From: Oceanicaulis sp. HTCC2633
GTDB lineage: Bacteria; Pseudomonadota; Alphaproteobacteria; Caulobacterales; Maricaulaceae
Length of the DNA: 43,630 nucleotides
NCBI RefSeq assembly: GCF_000152745.1
Contig: NZ_CH672428.1
Span: 2,279,728-2,323,357 of the forward strand
Direction: 5' to 3'
Each line of letters starts with the position of its first letter. Position 1 is the stretch's first letter. Positions 22,589 to 30,251 of the stretch are shown one piece after another. A model generated the notes under the pieces. It saw only the letters and a list, made by a program, of their open reading frames with translations. It did not search any database and was not told where the DNA came from. A program made the position numbers and the translations under genes.

Positions 22589-25045
22589 CTATTCCGCGCT
22601 CAGGGAGTGGCTGCCGGGCAGATCGAGCTCCGGCGCCGCTTCCGAGCTGGTCAGACGGGGCAGGTGACAGGTCACGCGCGTGCCTTCGCCCGGCTCGCTT
22701 TCAAGCTCCACCCAGCCGCCATGCAGGCGGATGATGTCGTTGACGAGGGCCAGGCCCAGGCCCGCGCCGCCGCCATCGCCGCGCTCGAAGCGCTCGAAGA
22801 TCTTCGCCTGACGGTCGGGCGCAATGCCGACGCCGTCATCAGCCACCCAGAGCGACACGTCATCGCCCGCGACCTCAGCGCCGACTTCCACCGCGCCGCC
22901 CGGATTGACGTGATCCATGGCGTTGGTGAGCAGGTTGTAGATGACCTGCTTGAGGCGCTTGCCGTCGGCGCGGATCAGCGGGCCGTCCTCGTCGGCGTTC
23001 AGCGTCAGCTTGATGCCCGAATGCTCGGCGCGCGAGGCGATCAGCTCCATGGATTCCTCGGCCAGGGCGTGCACATTCACGTCCCCGAGCTCCATTTCCA
23101 GCTGGCCGGCGTCAATGGCGGCAATGTCCAGAATGTCGTCGATCAGCTTGCCCAGCTGCGCCGAGGCGGTCTGGATCGCGCCCATATGCTCTTTCTGACG
23201 GTCTGACAGATCGCCGGCGAACCCGCCCGCCAGCAGATCGGCATAGCCATGGATCGTCGTCAGCGGGGTGCGCAGCTGATAGCTCACATGCTCGACGAAT
23301 TCGGTCTTGATCCGTTCGGACGCTTCCAGCGCTTCGGCGCGGTCGCGCAGGGCGGATTCAATGCGGCGGCTGTCGGTGATGTCATCCCAGGCGATCAGCG
23401 TCGCGCCATCGGGCAGCGGACGGGTCAGCCAGGTCAGCACGGAATGATCCGCGCGGCGGATCTCGCCGGTCATGGCCTTGCGCGATTCCGGGCTGGGGTC
23501 GGTGATGCGCGCCTTGAGCTGTCCCCAGGCTTCGGCATTGTCATAGAGCGGGGTGCAGGAGGCGACCATGTCGTCAAAATGCACGCCGTCCAGCCGCTCC
23601 GGGTCGAGCTTCCACAGCGTTTCGAAGGCCGCGTTGCGCAGCTTCAGACGCCCGTCCGATCCGAACACGGCGACAGCTTCGTGCAGCTTGTCCAGCGTCG
23701 CGCGTTGCACCTTGAGCTGGGTGTTGTAGCGCGCCTGCAAGGAGAGCTGGTCGGTCATGTCCTCGAAGATCAGCAGGAGCCCGCCCATCGGGTGACGCTG
23801 GCGCGCCACACGCAGGGTGCGGCCGTCGGGCAGCGCCCACAGCTCGTCCGGTTCGGCGTCCTGGTTCGGCGCGGTTTCGTAGCGCGACAGCTCGGCCTGG
23901 CGCCAGGCGCTGTAATCGGCCTGCTCGGGCAGGCGGCGCTTCTCGCGCAGGCGATCAAGCAACACGCCATGAGCCGGGCGATCATTGAGGAAGGCTTCTT
24001 CCACATTGAACATCTGGCTGAAGGCGCGGTTGTAGAACACGAGCTTCTTGGCGCGGTCAAAGATCGCCACCGCCTCGGTCATGTGGTTGAGCGTCAGGTC
24101 ATGGGCTTCGCGGAAACGGTTGAGCGCCGCCTTGGCTTCCTCGCCATCGGTCACGTCCACGGCAAAGCCGGTCACCCCGCCCTGTACGGGATAGCTCGTC
24201 ACCGACATTACCCGGCGCTGGCCCGCCAGCACCACGCCGCGGGCGCCGGTGCGCGGATCGCCGGAGTTGAGCACGTCGCGCGCCTGCTCGCCCAGGGTCG
24301 GCTCCAGAAGGAGCTGACGGTCAATCACCTCGGCGACGTCCGACGCTTCCACCGCCTTCACATAGGCGTTGTTCACCCAGTTCAGACGGCCCTTCTGGTC
24401 CATGCGCCAGGCGGGAACCGGGTTGCGGCCCATCATATCCATGAAGCCGATGGGATCATCATGACTGATCTCGTCATCGGACGCGCCCTCGGTCTGGCGC
24501 AGGGCGGTGTCGGTCAGCCAGATCACGAGCTGACGCCCGGCGGGGCGGCCATCCGCCTGGATCTTGCGGCCCGAACGTCCCGTCAGGGTCAGCGAGAAGG
24601 GTTGGCCCTCCGCCATCAGCGCGCGGGCGCGATCGCGGAAGCTCACCGTTTCGCCAGAGGCGTTGCGGGCGCTGAACTCGGAAATGCTGTCGAGAATGTC
24701 GGTGGCGATCTGCCCGTTCGCGCCGGCCGACTGGCTCAGCTCGGCGAATTGCAGCAGCGAAGCGAGCGCGGCGGGCGAGCCATAGAGCTTGGGCGCGGAC
24801 CAGTGCTCCGCCTCGGACTGGGGTGGAACATCCCAGACCACGACCACGCCGGGATGGGCGGCGAACAGGCTGGTATTGCGTTCGGCGCGGTCTTCAGCAG
24901 CCAGAAGGCGGTCGCGCCAGAGCTTGCGGGCCTTGCGGGCGCCCGCGGTCAATCGATAGGCCCAGACAGACGAGGCGAGGGCGAAGGCGACCGAGCCGCC
25001 TGTGACGATGAGTGTGGCCAGTTGTACCGGTTCGGCTGCGGTCAT
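22589..25045 (-). CDS. divL: DivL-type PAS-domain cell-cycle histidine kinase homolog with Tyr at the phospho-acceptor site
   Basis: An 818-residue protein. A membrane helix lies at about residues 8-28, followed by about four PAS-like modules (roughly 55-180, 200-300, 315-435, 450-560). The dimerisation helix follows at about 575-640 and an HATPase_c domain at about 690-797. The H-box reads EHVSYQLRTPLTTIHGY, so the usual phospho-histidine is Tyr589. This is the hallmark of Caulobacter DivL (Tyr550 there), a pseudo-kinase that tunes the CckA-CtrA phosphorelay in response to DivK. The N-box (YNLLTNAMDH), G1 (ADDGVGI) and G2 (GAGLGLAL) are intact, so ATP binding is plausible. The ATG at 25045 is preferred over a TTG at 25063. 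The upstream region is rich in GANTC sites. Confidence 0.93.
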   Translation of the reverse strand: MTAAEPVQLATLIVTGGSVAFALASSVWAYRLTAGARKARKLWRDRLLAAEDRAERNTSLFAAHPGVVVVWDVPPQSEAEHWSAPKLYGSPAALASLLQFAELSQSAGANGQIATDILDSISEFSARNASGETVSFRDRARALMAEGQPFSLTLTGRSGRKIQADGRPAGRQLVIWLTDTALRQTEGASDDEISHDDPIGFMDMMGRNPVPAWRMDQKGRLNWVNNAYVKAVEASDVAEVIDRQLLLEPTLGEQARDVLNSGDPRTGARGVVLAGQRRVMSVTSYPVQGGVTGFAVDVTDGEEAKAALNRFREAHDLTLNHMTEAVAIFDRAKKLVFYNRAFSQMFNVEEAFLNDRPAHGVLLDRLREKRRLPEQADYSAWRQAELSRYETAPNQDAEPDELWALPDGRTLRVARQRHPMGGLLLIFEDMTDQLSLQARYNTQLKVQRATLDKLHEAVAVFGSDGRLKLRNAAFETLWKLDPERLDGVHFDDMVASCTPLYDNAEAWGQLKARITDPSPESRKAMTGEIRRADHSVLTWLTRPLPDGATLIAWDDITDSRRIESALRDRAEALEASERIKTEFVEHVSYQLRTPLTTIHGYADLLAGGFAGDLSDRQKEHMGAIQTASAQLGKLIDDILDIAAIDAGQLEMELGDVNVHALAEESMELIASRAEHSGIKLTLNADEDGPLIRADGKRLKQVIYNLLTNAMDHVNPGGAVEVGAEVAGDDVSLWVADDGVGIAPDRQAKIFERFERGDGGGAGLGLALVNDIIRLHGGWVELESEPGEGTRVTCHLPRLTSSEAAPELDLPGSHSLSAE

Positions 25046-25092
25046 GACGCGCCTTTTCCCCAATTGCCTGGTGCGCCATCCCGCTGAAAACG

Positions 25093-25242
25093 CGCACGCG
25101 TGCGAATCACATCTTACCGGAAGGTGAATTGAGACGCGATGGGCAGAGGAATCCCGGCCGTGAATTGACCGTGTTGCGCTGTGGACAAGGTCAATAAAGG
25201 CTTAAGTTTCAACTCAAATTGAATGATCAGATTCACCGAATC
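25093..25242. promoter_or_regulatory. divL upstream region: palindrome, DnaA-like box and GANTC cluster
   Basis: The region contains the perfect 12-bp palindrome CGCACGCGTGCG (25093-25104) and GANTC sites at 25104, 25149, 25230 and 25238. It also has the inverted repeat ATTGACC-N18-GGTCAAT (25164-25195), within which lies TGTGGACAA (25180-25188), a one-mismatch DnaA-box match on the minus strand. In Caulobacter relatives GANTC is the CcrM methylation site that cues GcrA-dependent promoters. Regulatory use here is inferred. Confidence 0.45.
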
Positions 25243-25685
25243 CGCACTTCGCCTTGGGTGAACTCAAACAGTACGACACAGCCTTGCAGCGCCGCGCCCT
25301 GGCTCAAGGGTGCGAAGCGCCAGTCCTCGACCGCGCGGCGGGCCTCATGATCGAAACTGCCGCCCGGCACGCCGCGCGCGACAGATACGTTCTGCACCTC
25401 GCCGGCCTGGGTGACGTCAAACTGGACGATGGACCAGCCCTGCAGGCCGCGCGACCAGCCGCGCGCGGGATAGTCGGGCAGGCTGGCGTTGATCGCGCGC
25501 AAGGGCTCGCCCGCACACTGATCCGAGCTTGCGGCGCGCTCCACATTGGGCGGGACCGGCATGTCGGAGGTAGCGATGAAGGGCTGAAGCCGCGGATCGG
25601 CCAGCGGGTTCAGCTCCGGGCTCGACCCGCAAGCTGCGAGCGAGAGCGACAGGGCGAGAAGGGTCGGGATCAGGATCAGGCGCAT
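25233..25685 (-). CDS. TonB C-terminal domain lipoprotein
   Basis: A 150-residue protein. The N-terminus (RLILIPTLLALSLSLAAC) is a lipoprotein signal with lipobox LAAC. The C-terminal half is a TonB_C domain: LPDYPARGWSRGLQGWSIVQFDVTQAG, NVSVARGVPGGSFDHEARRAVEDWRF. It lacks the proline-rich spacer and inner-membrane anchor of genuine TonB, so it is probably a periplasmic or outer-membrane-tethered TonB-like protein rather than an energy transducer. The start at 25685 is chosen because the signal peptide begins there. It lies between ahcY and divL on the same strand, separated from ahcY by a terminator. Confidence 0.82.
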   Translation of the reverse strand: MRLILIPTLLALSLSLAACGSSPELNPLADPRLQPFIATSDMPVPPNVERAASSDQCAGEPLRAINASLPDYPARGWSRGLQGWSIVQFDVTQAGEVQNVSVARGVPGGSFDHEARRAVEDWRFAPLSQGAALQGCVVLFEFTQGEVRIR

Positions 25686-25733
25686 GGCGCGCACAGTGAG
25701 ACGGGAGCGCGGGAAGGGCAAGAAGCGGATATG

Positions 25734-25766
25734 AAAAACCCCGCCGGATCGCTCCGGCGGGGTTTC
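25734..25766 (-). terminator. Intrinsic terminator of ahcY
   Basis: CCCCGCCGGA (25739-25748) pairs with TCCGGCGGGG (25753-25762) around a 4-nt loop. On the minus strand it is followed by TTTTT (25738-25734), 20 bp past the ahcY stop. Confidence 0.9.
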
Positions 25767-25787
25767 TGGTTTGGCGATCGCCGAGGC

Positions 25788-27206
25788 TTAGTAGCGATAG
25801 TGCTCGGCCTTGAACGGGCCTTTCTGCTCGACGCCGATATAGTCGGCCTGTTCGGGCGACAGCTCGCTCAGTTGCGCGCCCAGCTTTTCAAGGTGCAGGG
25901 CGGCGACTTTCTCGTCGAGATGCTTGGGCAGGATGTAGACCTGGTTGTCGTACTGATCGCCGCGGGTCCACAGCTCGATCTGGGCCAGCACCTGATTGGT
26001 GAAGGACGCAGACATCACGAAGCTGGGGTGGCCGTTGGCGTTGCCCAGATTCACCAGGCGGCCTTCGGAGAGCAGGATGATCTTGTGGCCTTCGGGGAAC
26101 TCCACCATGTCGACCTGCGGCTTGACGTTGGTCCACTGGAAGTTCTTCAGCGCCTCGACCTGAATCTCGTTGTCGAAGTGGCCGATGTTACACACGATCG
26201 CCATGTTCTTCATGGTGCGCATGTGGTCGACGGTGACGACGTCCTTGTTGCCGGTGGCGGTGACGACGATGTCGGTGTTCTTGATCGCGTCTTCCAGCTT
26301 GACGACCTCATAGCCGTCCATGGCCGCCTGAAGGGCGCAGATCGGGTCGATCTCGGTGACCGACACGCGGCAACCGGCGCTGCGCAGGGATTCCGCCGAG
26401 CCCTTGCCCACATCGCCATAGCCGCAGACGACGGCGGTCTTGCCGGCCATCATCACGTCGGTGCCGCGACGGATGGCGTCCACCAGGCTTTCACGGCAGC
26501 CATAGCGGTTGTCGAACTTGGACTTGGTCACGGAGTCGTTGACGTTGATCGCCGGGAAGGCCAGCTCGCCCTTCTTGGCCAGCTGATACAGACGCATCAC
26601 GCCGGTGGTGGTTTCCTCGGACACGCCCTTGATGGCGGCCTTGGCCTTGGCGAACCAGCCCGGAGAGGCCTCGATGCGCTTCTTGATGGTCTGGAAGAGA
26701 TAGCCTTCTTCCTCGGACTTCGGCTCGCCGAGGAAGTTGGGGTCCGCTTCGGCCTTCTCGCCCAGCTGCAGATACATGGTCGCGTCGCCGCCATCATCCA
26801 GGATCATGTTGGCGGTTTCGCCGTTCGGCCAATGGAAGATGGCGTCGGCGAACTCCCAGTACTCTTCCAGCGTCTCGCCCTTGTAGGCGAAGACCGGAAT
26901 GCCCTTGTCCGCGATCGCGGCGGCGGCGTGGTCCTGGGTGGAGAAGATGTTGCACGACGCCCAGCGCACATCCGCGCCCAGCTCGACCAGCGTTTCGATC
27001 AGCACGGCGGTCTGGATCGTCATGTGCAGCGAGCCGGCGATGCGCGCGCCTGCGAGGGGCTTCTTGCCCTTGTACTCTTCACGCAGGGCCATCAGGCCGG
27101 GCATTTCAATCTCGGCCATCTCGATCTCCAGCCGGCCCCAGCGAGCCAGCGAGAGGTCTTTGACATAGCGATCGTCGCCGGTGTTGGCGGCATTGAGCAG
27201 GGTCAT
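25788..27206 (-). CDS. ahcY: Adenosylhomocysteinase (S-adenosylhomocysteine hydrolase)
   Basis: A 472-residue NAD-dependent cytosolic enzyme that splits SAH to adenosine and homocysteine, keeping methyltransferases free of product inhibition. Characteristic segments are [36 protein letters not shown], the NAD-binding [17 protein letters not shown], and the C-terminal KAEHYRY tail that reaches the neighbouring subunit's NAD site. The insertion near [15 protein letters not shown] is typical of the bacterial long form. The start at 27206 has AAGG upstream; extension to 27317 adds non-conserved sequence. In many alphaproteobacteria ahcY adjoins the ptsH/EIIA/chvGI group, as it nearly does here. 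Confidence 0.98.
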   Translation of the reverse strand: MTLLNAANTGDDRYVKDLSLARWGRLEIEMAEIEMPGLMALREEYKGKKPLAGARIAGSLHMTIQTAVLIETLVELGADVRWASCNIFSTQDHAAAAIADKGIPVFAYKGETLEEYWEFADAIFHWPNGETANMILDDGGDATMYLQLGEKAEADPNFLGEPKSEEEGYLFQTIKKRIEASPGWFAKAKAAIKGVSEETTTGVMRLYQLAKKGELAFPAINVNDSVTKSKFDNRYGCRESLVDAIRRGTDVMMAGKTAVVCGYGDVGKGSAESLRSAGCRVSVTEIDPICALQAAMDGYEVVKLEDAIKNTDIVVTATGNKDVVTVDHMRTMKNMAIVCNIGHFDNEIQVEALKNFQWTNVKPQVDMVEFPEGHKIILLSEGRLVNLGNANGHPSFVMSASFTNQVLAQIELWTRGDQYDNQVYILPKHLDEKVAALHLEKLGAQLSELSPEQADYIGVEQKGPFKAEHYRY

Positions 27207-27233
27207 GAATGAGCGCCTTGTTTTCTGACTGCG

Positions 27234-27251
27234 GGCAGGGGGTCCCCTGCC
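27234..27251 (-). other. Leader hairpin upstream of ahcY
   Basis: On the minus strand GGCAGGGG-AC-CCCCTGCC forms a tight GC hairpin 28-45 nt before the ahcY start codon. It is not followed by a T-run. I could not match the leader to the SAH or SAM riboswitch classes I know. Confidence 0.4.
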
Positions 27252-27346
27252 GGTTCCATATGAGACGGCGCATCTCTTAACACGCGTCCCAAAACGGGCA
27301 AACCGTCTGGCGTGCACATCATTATGGGACAGGAAATTCGCTCTAT

Positions 27347-27375
27347 TTCTTAAATTGGTCCTAAATCTGTATAAA
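27347..27375 (+). promoter_or_regulatory. Candidate promoter of the acidic membrane protein gene
   Basis: TTCTTA (27347-27352) and TATAAA (27370-27375) have a 17-bp spacer in an AT-rich patch. Predicted transcription would start near 27382 and give a leader of about 100 nt with a small TGCGGC-ATG-GCCGCA hairpin (27419-27433). Confidence 0.4.
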
Positions 27376-27485
27376 CTTTATGGTAAGGTTTTTGCTCGGG
27401 CCCTGTGTTATGGGTCTTTGCGGCATGGCCGCAGGCGTCGCCGAGGGGCGGCGCGCCTGTGCAACGGACTGAGGGGACTGTTGAA

Positions 27486-29360
27486 ATGGCGAATTTGCCG
27501 ACCGCCTATGCGAGCCAGAATTTCGGCCGCAAGACGCTGGATTTCTACGCCGCCTCCGGCGAGGTGAGCGGATCGGATCCCCGCGCACGCGCCGATGAGC
27601 GCAGCCTGACCGATTATGACGGCGCCAAGCACACCGTGCGCGTCATGGACCGCAATTTCGCTCTGGAGGCCGGGGATCAGGCGTCCGTGCTGCGCATGCA
27701 GACCGGCCCCTCCCAGCGTTCGCGTCCCGTGGCGCTGGTCAATCACACCCAGAAAGGCTGGTCGCGCACCCATCCGGGAGCCAGCGCGCTGCTGTCGCGG
27801 GCCGGGGTTGCGCGGAATGTGAACTGGTTCCTCACGGTTCTCCTGTTTGCGCTGGCCTCCATCGTCATGGTCTGGCCGGCCTTGCGCGCCTTCCTGGTGG
27901 AGGTCGATCCGGGCCTGTTCGGGGCTTTGCCCCAGTTTGATCTGTTCGCTCTGGCGCTGACCGCCCTGCCGGATCTGGCGAGCTGGAGCTTCTCTGAGAG
28001 CGTCGCCCCGGTCAGCGGCCTGATCGCCCAGGCCGGGCCGCTGGCGGCCGAGCATGCAGACGCCATTGTCTTTTACGGTCTGAGCGGACTGGCCGCGCTG
28101 ACCGTGTTCGCCACGCGCTCCTGGCGCCTGCTCTGGGCGCCGCTCTTTGCGGGGCTCGTGGGCGCTGCGGCCCTGGGCCTGGGCGGCGAGGCCGAGGCTG
28201 CGGGCTATGCCGTTGGCGCTTACGGGCTCGCGGCCCTGATCTTCGTGATCGGAGGCCTGATCAACCGGGTGCGCGATTCCGCCCGTCTCGAGCGCCGGAT
28301 CGCGCTTCTGGCCGACCATCTCGAGCGTCATCCTCCGGAAGAGACCATTGCGCGGGCTGAAGACCCTGACGAAATTGTCGATAACGACGCGGGCATTGAG
28401 GAGCCGGACGACGCGGCGGCCTCTGATGAGGATGCGCCGATCGCCATCGCCGTACCGGTCAGCGCTGCGCTGAGCGAAACAGCGGATGAGGCGGACGCCG
28501 AACCGGTCATCGCCGAGTCCGAGACGCAGGCTGTCGATCCCGAAACGGCGGACTCTGAACGCGGTGACGTAGAGGCTCAGGAGGCTGAAGCGGTCGAGGC
28601 GGAGTTCGAAGCCCCTGTGGTTGATGCGGAACAGGACGTTGCGGTCGATCTCGATGAAAGCGAGACCGAGGCGACGGACGCTGCAGAAACGCGCGTCGAG
28701 GCTGAGCCTGAAGCGCCTGAAGCGGATGAATCCGCCTCTGAAGATGCGGTCCTGAGCGAAGAGACGCCTGAGCCGGCCCTGTCCTCGCCCGAGGGGCGTG
28801 ACGAGGATACGGCTCTGGACGCGTCTTCTGAAGGCGATGATGTCTCCGAGGATGCGGACGCGGCTGCGGCCGACGCCGCGGCGGAAGAGGCTGAACACGA
28901 ACCGCTTGCTGGCGAAGCCGTCGCCTTTGAGTCCGAGGACGAAGTCGACACCCGGGCGGAGCCTGAGGCGCTGACGGCGGAGGCGGGCGAAGAGCTCGAG
29001 CCGGCGCTGAGCGCTGAGGCGCCCTCTGACGACGCGCCCGAAAAGGCGGATCTCGAGCTTGCAGGGCTGGATGCCGAAGAAGCCGAGCGTCTGAAGAATG
29101 ATCCGCGCTATGCCGCGCGCGCCATCGTACTGCCTTCTCCGCCGCCCATGCCGGCTGCCGAAGCCGAGAGCGAGGCGGTGTCGGACGCGGACGAAGCCGT
29201 AAAGCCGAGCACGGGACCGGTGACGCGTGAGACGCGGGAGCTGCGCCCGAGCGCGCCGCTGACCAACCGCGTGCTGTCGCTCTTCTCCAATCCGCCCGTG
29301 CCGCCTGCGCCTCCGGCGCCCCCGGCGCCGGCGCGCAGCGCCGAGGATGAGGACGCCTGA
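27486..29360 (+). CDS. Polytopic membrane protein with long acidic disordered tail
   Basis: A 624-residue protein of unknown function. Residues 1-110 are polar and net basic near the membrane (RSRPVALVNHTQKGWSRTH). Four hydrophobic segments follow (about 114-136, 194-210, 214-232, 240-259). The rest, from about 285, is a low-complexity Glu/Asp/Ala-rich stretch with almost no hydrophobic runs. It ends in a basic patch and a proline repeat (PPVPPAPPAPPAPA) near 608-621. With an even number of helices both ends should be cytoplasmic. The ATG at 27486 has GAGGGG upstream; earlier in-frame starts lie in the leader. It interrupts the usual ptsH-ahcY adjacency on the opposite strand. The body plan recalls scaffold or polar-organiser proteins, but I recognise no family. 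Confidence 0.75.
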   Translation: MANLPTAYASQNFGRKTLDFYAASGEVSGSDPRARADERSLTDYDGAKHTVRVMDRNFALEAGDQASVLRMQTGPSQRSRPVALVNHTQKGWSRTHPGASALLSRAGVARNVNWFLTVLLFALASIVMVWPALRAFLVEVDPGLFGALPQFDLFALALTALPDLASWSFSESVAPVSGLIAQAGPLAAEHADAIVFYGLSGLAALTVFATRSWRLLWAPLFAGLVGAAALGLGGEAEAAGYAVGAYGLAALIFVIGGLINRVRDSARLERRIALLADHLERHPPEETIARAEDPDEIVDNDAGIEEPDDAAASDEDAPIAIAVPVSAALSETADEADAEPVIAESETQAVDPETADSERGDVEAQEAEAVEAEFEAPVVDAEQDVAVDLDESETEATDAAETRVEAEPEAPEADESASEDAVLSEETPEPALSSPEGRDEDTALDASSEGDDVSEDADAAAADAAAEEAEHEPLAGEAVAFESEDEVDTRAEPEALTAEAGEELEPALSAEAPSDDAPEKADLELAGLDAEEAERLKNDPRYAARAIVLPSPPPMPAAEAESEAVSDADEAVKPSTGPVTRETRELRPSAPLTNRVLSLFSNPPVPPAPPAPPAPARSAEDEDA

Positions 29361-29384
29361 GGGCGCGCCCCGACCTGAGACACG

Positions 29385-29413
29385 AACGCCGCCGGGATGA
29401 CCGGCGGCGTTTT
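29385..29413 (+). terminator. Intrinsic terminator
   Basis: AACGCCGCCGG (29385-29395) and CCGGCGGCGTT (29401-29411) enclose loop GATGA and are followed by T residues to 29413. This ends the acidic membrane protein transcript and also lies downstream of ptsH on the other strand. Confidence 0.88.
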
Positions 29414-29438
29414 CATGTGGGGCGTTGGGCGGACAGGC

Positions 29439-29711
29439 TCAGTCGTTCTCGTTGAAGCCGCATTCCACCAGCGCGCTGAGGGCGTCCACGGCCTCTTCTG
29501 CGTCCGCGCCCTCGGCCCTGATGGTGATGGCGACGCCGGGTCCGGCCGCCAGCATCAGCAATTCCATGATGGAATCCGCGCTGACTTCCTCGGCGTCACG
29601 CGCCACGCTGACCTGGGAGTCAAAGCGGGCGGCCTCGGCGACGAATTTCGCAGATGCGCGGGCGTGCAGACCGCGCTGATTGCAGATGGTGACCGTGCGT
29701 TGCTGGCTCAC
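29439..29711 (-). CDS. ptsH: HPr-family phosphocarrier protein (NPr-like)
   Basis: A 90-residue phosphocarrier. The phospho-histidine motif is NQRGLHARASAKFV (His16). The regulatory serine region is SADSIMELLMLAAGPG, with Ser47 aligned to the HprK-phosphorylated Ser46 of other HPr proteins. It accepts phosphate from EI(Ntr)/PtsP-like enzymes and passes it to EIIA proteins; in alphaproteobacteria this serves regulation rather than sugar uptake. It overlaps the EIIA gene stop by 4 bp (ATGA), indicating one operon. No PtsI/PtsP gene is in the window. Confidence 0.95.
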   Translation of the reverse strand: MSQQRTVTICNQRGLHARASAKFVAEAARFDSQVSVARDAEEVSADSIMELLMLAAGPGVAITIRAEGADAEEAVDALSALVECGFNEND

Positions 29712-30112
29712 GCGGCGCCGTCCAGGATCTGGGAGGCGACGGCGATATAGCGCTTGCCCGCCTCGCTGGCGCTTTCGGCCAGGGCGTTCATGTCGAGCCG
29801 CGAGCGCGCTTCGGCCAGCTTGATCAGCATGGGCAGATTGGCGCCGGCGATGACTTCCACGCGCCCCTTTTCCAGGAGCGAAATGGACAGGTTCGACGGC
29901 GTGCCGCCGAACATGTCGGTCAGGATGATGACGCCATCGCCCTGGTCGGCTTTCTCCACCGCCTCGCGAATATCGTCGCGCCGCCGCTCCATATCATCGT
30001 CCGGGCCGATGGAGATGGCGCTACAGGCTTCCAGCGGGCCAACCACATGCTCTGTGGCGGCGACGAGTTCGTCAGCGAGACGGCCATGGGTGACGACGAC
30101 AATGCCGATCAT
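29708..30112 (-). CDS. PTS EIIA component, mannose (Man) family, regulatory
   Basis: A 134-residue EIIA(Man)-type protein. His9 in GIVVVTHGRLADEL is the phospho-accepting residue. Further family motifs are VIILTDMFGGTPSNLS and EVIAGANLPMLIKLAEAR. No IIB, IIC or IID permease genes are near, so it is a regulatory EIIA of the incomplete alphaproteobacterial PTS(Ntr). There it is thought to interact with ChvG-type kinases or metabolic enzymes. The start at 30112 is chosen because the conserved strand begins there; the upstream extension to 30346 has no conservation. The 139-bp gap to chvG holds no hprK. Confidence 0.93.
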   Translation of the reverse strand: MIGIVVVTHGRLADELVAATEHVVGPLEACSAISIGPDDDMERRRDDIREAVEKADQGDGVIILTDMFGGTPSNLSISLLEKGRVEVIAGANLPMLIKLAEARSRLDMNALAESASEAGKRYIAVASQILDGAA

Positions 30113-30251
30113 GGTGCGGATCAGATCCTCAGACGGAGTAACTTGATGTCCATGTAAACCCGGTTTTGCGTCCGGCGAAAGCCCTGTGCGTCGGGTGTGC
30201 AACAGTCCGCTGCATGCTGATGACAGGCGCCGTTTTCGCGCCACACATCCG

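Noticed and set aside
25254-27212. A 652-codon plus-strand open frame across ahcY and the TonB-C gene, and a similar one (23249-25087) across divL
   Set aside because: Both are antisense to well-conserved genes, spanning gene and intergenic boundaries without homologous features.
27207-27340. SAH or SAM riboswitch upstream of ahcY
   Set aside because: Only a simple GC hairpin is visible; I could not match conserved cores of the classes I know, so it is listed only as a hairpin.
30113-30251. Truncated hprK remnant
   Set aside because: Translations of the gap show no P-loop or HprK signature text.
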